This document shows, piece after piece, positions 1 to 3,646 of a stretch of 6,121 nucleotides of DNA (positions are counted from its first letter, which is position 1; each line of letters begins with the position of its first letter). Origin of the DNA: Phenylobacterium aquaticum (GTDB lineage Bacteria; Pseudomonadota; Alphaproteobacteria; Caulobacterales; Caulobacteraceae). The stretch is from assembly GCF_947378715.1 (NCBI RefSeq), contig NZ_CANCLE010000204.1, forward strand, positions 1 through 6,121, written 5' to 3'. The notes under the pieces were generated by a model, which ran no database searches, had not been told where the DNA came from, and saw nothing but the letters and a program-made list of their open reading frames with translations. The position numbers and the translations under genes were made by a program.

Positions 1-1538
1 GCTGCGGCATCTGGGAATGGGACCTCTCCGAGGACAAGATCTTCATGTCCGACGTCACCGCCGCCCTCTTCGGCTGGCGCGGCGGGGTGGTGGAAGGCCA
101 GCAGGTGCTGGAGCGCGTCTCCGAGGGCCACCGCAACGGTCTGCGCGAGGCCCTGTCCACGGCCGCCATCTACGGCGGCTTCGACGTTTCCTTCCGCGTC
201 CCCAGCCTCAGCGGCGGCCGGCCCGTCTGGATCGACGCCCGCGGCCAGGGGTTCGGCAAGAGCCCCGAGGGCGGCTATGCGCGGATCATCGGCGTAGCGC
301 TCGACGTCACCGAGGAGCGCCTGGCCCAGGCCCGCGCCCAGGCCGCCGAGACCCGCCTGCGCGACGCCATCGAAAGCGTGTCCGAAGCCTTCGTCCTCTG
401 GGACAAGCAGGGCCGGCTTTTGATGTGCAACAAGAACTACCGCAGCTTCTTCCGGCTCGAGCCCCATGTGCTGAAGCCCGGCGTCGCCCGCGAGGAGCTG
501 GAGGTCCAGGCGCGGCTGGCCGTGCGCCAGGAATTCCCGGCCCTGGGCGGCCGCAAGGGCGTGCGCGAGGCCGAGCTGGTCGACGGCCGCTGGGTGCAGA
601 TCTCCGAGCGCACCACCGCCGAGGGCGGCCTGGTGGTCACCGCCGCCGACATCACCGCGCTGAAGGCCCAGGAGGAGGCCCGCCGGGTCAACGAGGACGA
701 GCTGCGCCGCGCGGTCGTCAACCTCGAGCGCAGCCAGGAACAGCTCTCGGAACTGGCCCGCAAATACGAGAACGAGAAGGTCCGCGCCGAGGGCGCCAAC
801 CAGGCGAAGTCCGAGTTCTTGGCCAATATGAGCCACGAGCTGCGCACGCCGCTGAACGCCATCAACGGCTTCTCGGACATCATGGCCCAGGAGATGTTCG
901 GCCCGCTCGGCGACGCCCGCTACAAGGGCTATTCGCACGACATCCTCTCCTCGGGTCAGCACCTCCTGGCCCTGATCAACGACATCCTCGACATGTCGAA
1001 GATCGAGGCCGGCAAGATGAGCCTGAAGTTCGAGCCCCTGTCCCTCGAGGACGTGGCGGAGGACGCCGTGCGGCTGGTCCGCAACCGCGCCGAGACCGCC
1101 GGACTGGCGCTGACCATCGACCTGCCGCCGCACCTGCCCGAGGTCGAGGCGGACTACCGGGCGATCAAGCAGGTGCTGCTCAACCTGCTGTCCAACGCCA
1201 TCAAGTTCACCCCGCGCGGCGGCCGGATCACGGTGCGGGCCGAGGGCCGCCACGATCCGTTCGGCGAGCGCATCCGGGTCAGCGTCCAGGACACCGGCAT
1301 CGGCATCGCCCAGGACGACCTGGCCCGGCTGGCCCAGCCCTTCGAGCAGGTCGAGAACCAGCATTCCAAGACCACCCAGGGCACCGGCCTGGGCCTGGCC
1401 CTGACCAAGTCGCTGGTGGAGATGCACGGCGGGTCGCTGGACATGCAGAGCGCGCCTGGCGAGGGCACCATGGTCAGCTTCTCCCTACCGATCCGTCAGA
1501 CCGGCGTCGCCCTGGCGACCAGCGGCGCGGCCGCCTGA
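1..1538 (+). CDS. pleC: PleC-like PAS sensor histidine kinase/phosphatase, 3' part (5' end outside window)
   Basis: The frame is open from the window edge (first whole codon at 3) to TGA at 1536-1538, giving 511 visible residues. The ATG at 45 is internal: in-frame codons before it already encode the start of a PAS fold (GIWEWDL). Visible order: PAS about 1-105, short coiled coil, second PAS about 118-220, coiled coil about 220-265, HisKA with HELRTPLNAINGF (phospho-accepting His at nt 834-836), then HATPase_c with N box (Asn at 1194-1196), DTGIGI (1290-1307), PFEQV (Phe at 1341-1343) and GTGLGLAL (from 1380). The His lies 233 residues from the C-terminus; Caulobacter PleC has His610 of 842, so about 330 residues, including any sensor and membrane part, should lie upstream. 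In Caulobacter, PleC is a polar bifunctional kinase/phosphatase of DivK and PleD. Membership of the PdhS/PleC-DivJ group is near certain. The name PleC rests on remembered similarity and spacing, not a search. Confidence 0.8.
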   Translation, partial: CGIWEWDLSEDKIFMSDVTAALFGWRGGVVEGQQVLERVSEGHRNGLREALSTAAIYGGFDVSFRVPSLSGGRPVWIDARGQGFGKSPEGGYARIIGVALDVTEERLAQARAQAAETRLRDAIESVSEAFVLWDKQGRLLMCNKNYRSFFRLEPHVLKPGVAREELEVQARLAVRQEFPALGGRKGVREAELVDGRWVQISERTTAEGGLVVTAADITALKAQEEARRVNEDELRRAVVNLERSQEQLSELARKYENEKVRAEGANQAKSEFLANMSHELRTPLNAINGFSDIMAQEMFGPLGDARYKGYSHDILSSGQHLLALINDILDMSKIEAGKMSLKFEPLSLEDVAEDAVRLVRNRAETAGLALTIDLPPHLPEVEADYRAIKQVLLNLLSNAIKFTPRGGRITVRAEGRHDPFGERIRVSVQDTGIGIAQDDLARLAQPFEQVENQHSKTTQGTGLGLALTKSLVEMHGGSLDMQSAPGEGTMVSFSLPIRQTGVALATSGAAA

Positions 1539-1545
1539 TCCGCGC

Positions 1546-2061
1546 CTACTGAGCGTCCGGTCCCGGCGGCGGGGGTTCTTCCCCCATGGGTCGCATGCGG
1601 CGCATGCCCATCATCGGGCCCGGCGCCGACTGCACCAGGCCATGGGCCAGTTCGGCCCGCTCGGCCGGCGGCAGGCTGGCGGCGAAGTCGACGATGCGGC
1701 TTTCCACCTCGCCCCGCGCCTGGACCTCCAGGGTGCGGGCGTCGGCCAGTCGCTTGCTGACCCCGGTGGGATCGAGGGGCTCCTGGCCCAGGGCGGCGAA
1801 GGCGTCGCGGCGCGCCTTCCGCGCCTGGCGGATCTGCAGGCCGACGCCCATGGCCTGGCCCTGCAGCAGCTGGCGATAGGCGTCGCGGTGCTCGGTCGGC
1901 AGCTCATCGGCGGCGGCCCACAGCGGCTGTGGACGCCGGGGCGCCTCAGCCACGCCGTGCAAGCGATGGCCGATCAGGAACATTCCCACCACCGCCCCGA
2001 TCACGAACAGATTGACGGCGAGCGACAGGAACAGGGCGAGGGTCAGGTTGCGCGGGCTCAT
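1546..2061 (-). CDS. Membrane-anchored periplasmic heavy-metal-sensor-like protein (Metal_resist / CpxP-like)
   Basis: 171 residues from ATG at 2061 to TAG at 1546-1548. An uncleaved N-terminal membrane anchor spans about residues 7-30 (very hydrophobic, ending before GHRLHG). A predicted helical periplasmic domain follows, rich in Arg, Ala, Glu and Gln. It contains LPTEHRDAYRQLL (54-66) and a second, related LPPAERAELAHGL (130-142); such paired Leu-Pro/Thr helix-start motifs are typical of the CpxP/Spy/CnrX-like periplasmic sensor families. The tail is Met/Arg-rich (MMGMRRMRPMG, 150-160) and then Pro-rich. There are no cysteines. The gene starts 1 bp after the stop of the upstream membrane-protein gene, with a GGAGGG site at 2073-2078, so it is almost surely co-translated with the sigma/anti-sigma pair. 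I infer it senses an envelope signal for that pair, as CnrX does for CnrYH. The family call is good; the metal and the role are unproven. Confidence 0.75.
   Translation of the reverse strand: MSPRNLTLALFLSLAVNLFVIGAVVGMFLIGHRLHGVAEAPRRPQPLWAAADELPTEHRDAYRQLLQGQAMGVGLQIRQARKARRDAFAALGQEPLDPTGVSKRLADARTLEVQARGEVESRIVDFAASLPPAERAELAHGLVQSAPGPMMGMRRMRPMGEEPPPPGPDAQ
1571..1611 (+). terminator. Two adjacent stem-loops in the convergent junction (possible factor-assisted terminator)
   Basis: GGGGG (1571-1575) pairs with CCCCC (1581-1585) across a TTCTT loop. Next to it, 1586-1590 plus 1594-1598 pair with 1602-1611 as a 10-bp stem with a 3-nt bulge and a 3-nt loop. They lie 33-73 nt past the kinase stop, inside the 3' end of the opposing gene, where they encode its Met/Arg and Pro tail. 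No T-tract follows on either strand, so this is not a classical intrinsic terminator. No better terminator is visible between the two convergent genes. Confidence 0.25.
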
Positions 2062-2062
2062 C

Positions 2063-2509
2063 CTAGGCTTGGCCCTCCAGGGCCGAGGTGGTGAAGGCGC
2101 CGCCGGTGTCGGTCAGGCCCTCATAGCTGGTCATGGCGGCGCTGACCGGTTCCGTGGCCTCCGCCGTCGTCGTGGTCGCGCCAGAGAGCGCGACGCCCAT
2201 CATCAGGCCAGCGGCGCAGGCCGCCGCCAGGCCGGTTCCCAGCGCGCCGCGCCAGATCCAGGCCACGGCGGCGCGCACCGGCGCCCGGGGCGCCTGGGCG
2301 ATGACGCTTTCCATCAGGGCGTGGCTCACCACCGCCGGGCGCCAGCTGTCGAGCAGGGCGTCCAGGGCTTCGGCGCGACCCAGCATCTGGCGGGCCAGCT
2401 CCGGCTGGGCCGTCATGAAGGCGGCGGCGGCCTCGCGCTCCGCAACAGGCCAGCGCGCCACCGCGCCGCCATGGGCTTCCGCCAGCGTTTCGAACCGTTC
2501 AGGGGTCAT
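2063..2509 (-). CDS. Single-pass membrane protein, candidate anti-sigma factor
   Basis: 148 residues from ATG at 2509 to TAG at 2063-2065. The N-terminal about 85 residues are predicted cytoplasmic and helical (MTPERFETLAEAHGGAVARWP...), with conserved-looking Trp20, Trp56, Trp84 and Trp86. One membrane segment runs from about 88 to 109. A short periplasmic tail of about 38 residues, rich in Thr and Ser, completes it. The gene lies 10 bp downstream of the sigma gene and 1 bp upstream of the periplasmic sensor-like gene, and its ribosome site overlaps the sigma stop codon. That position and the N-in topology are what one expects of an ECF anti-sigma factor. The zinc anti-sigma motif (HxxxCxxC) is absent: the only Cys (98) is inside the membrane segment. 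I do not recognise a named family, so the function comes from context only. Confidence 0.6.
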   Translation of the reverse strand: MTPERFETLAEAHGGAVARWPVAEREAAAAFMTAQPELARQMLGRAEALDALLDSWRPAVVSHALMESVIAQAPRAPVRAAVAWIWRGALGTGLAAACAAGLMMGVALSGATTTTAEATEPVSAAMTSYEGLTDTGGAFTTSALEGQA

Positions 2510-2516
2510 TTCGCCA

Positions 2517-2521
2517 TCCTC
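2517..2521 (-). promoter_or_regulatory. Ribosome binding site overlapping the sigma stop codon (translational coupling)
   Basis: On the minus strand GAGGA overlaps the TGA stop of the sigma gene (2522-2520) and sits 8 nt before the ATG of the membrane protein at 2509. A ribosome finishing the sigma factor would cover this site, so the two proteins are probably made in linked amounts. Confidence 0.55.
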
Positions 2522-3068
2522 ATGACGCCACCATATCCGCCAGCGCGACGCGCAGGGCGCGCCGGCCGCGGGACAACAGACTCTCCAGGGCCTCGATGCT
2601 CACCCCCATCACGGCCGCCGCCTCGATATTGGTCAGGTCCTGATAGTGGCACAGGGCCACCGCCTCCCGCTGCCGGTCCGGCAGGGCCTGCATGGCCTGG
2701 GCGACACGGCGGCCGACATCGGCGGCTTCCAGCCCGCGATCCGGCGCCGGGCCCTCGTCCGCCCGGTCCGGCGGGCTGTCCATGGCGATCTCTCGCTTTC
2801 GCCTCAGCCGGTCGTAGCAGAGGTTCAGGCCCACCCGGTGCAGCCAGGTGTCGAACTTGGCTGCGCCCGGACGCCATTTGGGCGCCTGTCGCCAGGCGCG
2901 GATCATCGCCTCCTGCGCCACGTCCTCGGCCTCCGGGGTCTCGCCCAGCATGCGCTGCGCCAGGGCCAGCATCCTTGGCAGCTTGCGCGCCGTCAGGGCC
3001 CGCACAGCCGCGGCGTCGCCCGCCGCGACGCGCAAGATCAGGGCCTCGTCCGGATCCTGAGCGTCCAA
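2520..3068 (-). CDS. ECF-type (group 4) RNA polymerase sigma factor
   Basis: 182 residues from a TTG start at 3068 to TGA at 2520-2522. Region 2 covers about residues 24-92, with 2.2 as DVAQEAMIRAWR (49-60) and 2.4 as FDTWLHRVGLNLCYDRLRR (72-90). A linker of about 30 residues rich in Asp and Pro follows. Region 4 covers about 123-175 (LPDRQREAVALCHYQDLTN, then a helix-turn-helix around AAAVMGVSIEALESLLSRGR). There is no region 1 or 3, and the length fits the ECF group. The start is TTG because an in-frame TGA lies two codons upstream (3074-3072) and a strong GAGGTGAGG site is correctly placed. A second TTG at codon 12 would cut into the first helix of region 2. It directs RNA polymerase to a specific promoter set, probably including its own operon, and is probably held by the downstream membrane protein. 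The signal and regulon are unknown. Confidence 0.92.
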   Translation of the reverse strand: MDAQDPDEALILRVAAGDAAAVRALTARKLPRMLALAQRMLGETPEAEDVAQEAMIRAWRQAPKWRPGAAKFDTWLHRVGLNLCYDRLRRKREIAMDSPPDRADEGPAPDRGLEAADVGRRVAQAMQALPDRQREAVALCHYQDLTNIEAAAVMGVSIEALESLLSRGRRALRVALADMVAS

Positions 3069-3069
3069 A

Positions 3070-3078
3070 CCTCACCTC
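3070..3078 (-). promoter_or_regulatory. Ribosome binding site fixing the TTG start of the sigma gene
   Basis: Minus-strand GAGGTGAGG; its first GAGG (3078-3075) is 6 nt from the TTG at 3068-3066. The site contains the in-frame TGA (3074-3072) that rules out any longer reading of the sigma gene. There is no ATG in this frame before codon 33, inside region 2. Confidence 0.6.
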
Positions 3079-3109
3079 GCCCCGACCCGGCGCCTGGCCG
3101 TTCGCGGGA

Positions 3110-3568
3110 TCAACCGGGCCCACGCCGGTTCTGGCGCAGGATGAGCATTTCATCGCGGCTAAGCCAGCCATCATGATTGGTGTCGGCCTCATCGAAGCGC
3201 TTGCGCGCGCCCGCCTCGATCTCGGCGCGGGTCAGGAACCCGTCGTGGTTGGCATCCTGCTTGGCGAAGCGCGCCTGCATCCGCTGGGCGGCGTCAGGCG
3301 GCCCGAAGCCCGCCCGGCGGTCGATCATCGCCTTCACCTCGGCCTTGCTGATCCTGCCGTCCTTGTTGGTGTCCAGCCGGCGCAGCATGCGGTCGGCAGC
3401 GGCGGTCTTGAACTCGGCGAAGGTCACCTTGCCGTCGTGGTTGAGGTCCGGGTCCTGGCGGGGTCCGCCGCCGCCATGCATCATGCCGCCCCCGTGCGGC
3501 GGTCCCCGCTCGGCCTGGGCGACGCCCGCGACCAGCATGAAGCCTGCGGCGATCAGAAGACGCTTCAT
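3110..3568 (-). CDS. Secreted four-EF-hand calcium-binding-type protein
   Basis: 152 residues from ATG at 3568 to TGA at 3110-3112. This start opens a clean signal peptide (MKRLLIAAGFMLVAGVAQA, likely cut after Ala19) and follows a good ribosome site. An upstream in-frame start at 3613 would put 15 polar residues before the signal and is rejected. After a His/Gly/Met-rich linker (HGGGMMHGGGG, 25-35) come four 12-residue EF-hand loops: 41-52, 66-77, 105-116 and 129-140. Each keeps Asp at position 1, Asn at 3, Asp at 5, Gly at 6 and Glu at 12, so all four look able to bind Ca2+. The pairs 1-2 and 3-4 are about 25 residues apart, as in paired EF-hands. The product should be periplasmic or exported. 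It lies 41 bp upstream of the sigma gene on the same strand, so it may be co-transcribed with it or be its target. A buffer or sensor role is inferred. Confidence 0.88.
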   Translation of the reverse strand: MKRLLIAAGFMLVAGVAQAERGPPHGGGMMHGGGGPRQDPDLNHDGKVTFAEFKTAAADRMLRRLDTNKDGRISKAEVKAMIDRRAGFGPPDAAQRMQARFAKQDANHDGFLTRAEIEAGARKRFDEADTNHDGWLSRDEMLILRQNRRGPG

Positions 3569-3575
3569 CGACAGT

Positions 3576-3582
3576 TCCTTCC
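3576..3582 (-). promoter_or_regulatory. Ribosome binding site for the EF-hand gene
   Basis: Minus-strand GGAAGGA sits 7 nt before the ATG at 3568. It decides between that start and the upstream in-frame start at 3613. Confidence 0.6.
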
Positions 3583-3635
3583 GGTCGCCGGGGGAGGCCT
3601 TGGCGCCGTTCAATCCTTCAACGTCGCTGCACCGT

Positions 3636-3640
3636 GAGTC
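3636..3640. promoter_or_regulatory. GANTC (CcrM-type) site in the only sizeable intergenic gap
   Basis: The 78-bp gap 3569-3646 between the glnE stop and the EF-hand start holds one GAGTC/GACTC site, 68 nt upstream of the EF-hand ATG. In Caulobacterales GANTC is methylated by CcrM once per cell cycle and can affect promoters. I find no convincing -35/-10 pair in the gap: minus-strand TTGAAG and TTGAAC occur but lack a matching -10. A promoter here is likely from layout but not readable from sequence. Confidence 0.25.
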
Positions 3641-3646
3641 CGTCGG

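Noticed and set aside
17..1552. A 511-codon open frame on the plus strand overlapping the kinase gene
   Set aside because: It is the shifted frame of the kinase: Arg/Pro/Gly-rich with no domain, while the overlapping frame carries complete HisKA and HATPase motifs. Long shadow frames are expected at this GC.
3069..3109. Terminator or promoter between the EF-hand and sigma genes
   Set aside because: The 41 bp are GC-rich with only a weak GGCGCC palindrome and no T-tract, and no -35/-10 pair stands out.
2506..3192. A 228-codon minus-strand frame overlapping the sigma and EF-hand genes
   Set aside because: It is out of frame with both. Its product is Gly/Arg/Pro-rich, without domain or signal, and lacks a supported start.
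3569..3613. A longer EF-hand protein starting at 3613
   Set aside because: It would add 15 polar residues before an otherwise normal signal peptide. A good GGAAGGA site lies 7 nt before the ATG at 3568.
2012..3637. A 541-codon open frame on the plus strand opposite the sigma cluster
   Set aside because: It runs antisense across four minus-strand genes with clear domains and ribosome sites. Its translation is low-complexity Arg/Pro/Gly/Ala with no recognisable fold.
3569..3646. ECF-type or housekeeping promoter upstream of the EF-hand gene
   Set aside because: Minus-strand TTGAAG and TTGAAC elements are present, but no -10 partner at proper spacing is convincing, so I do not call a promoter sequence.
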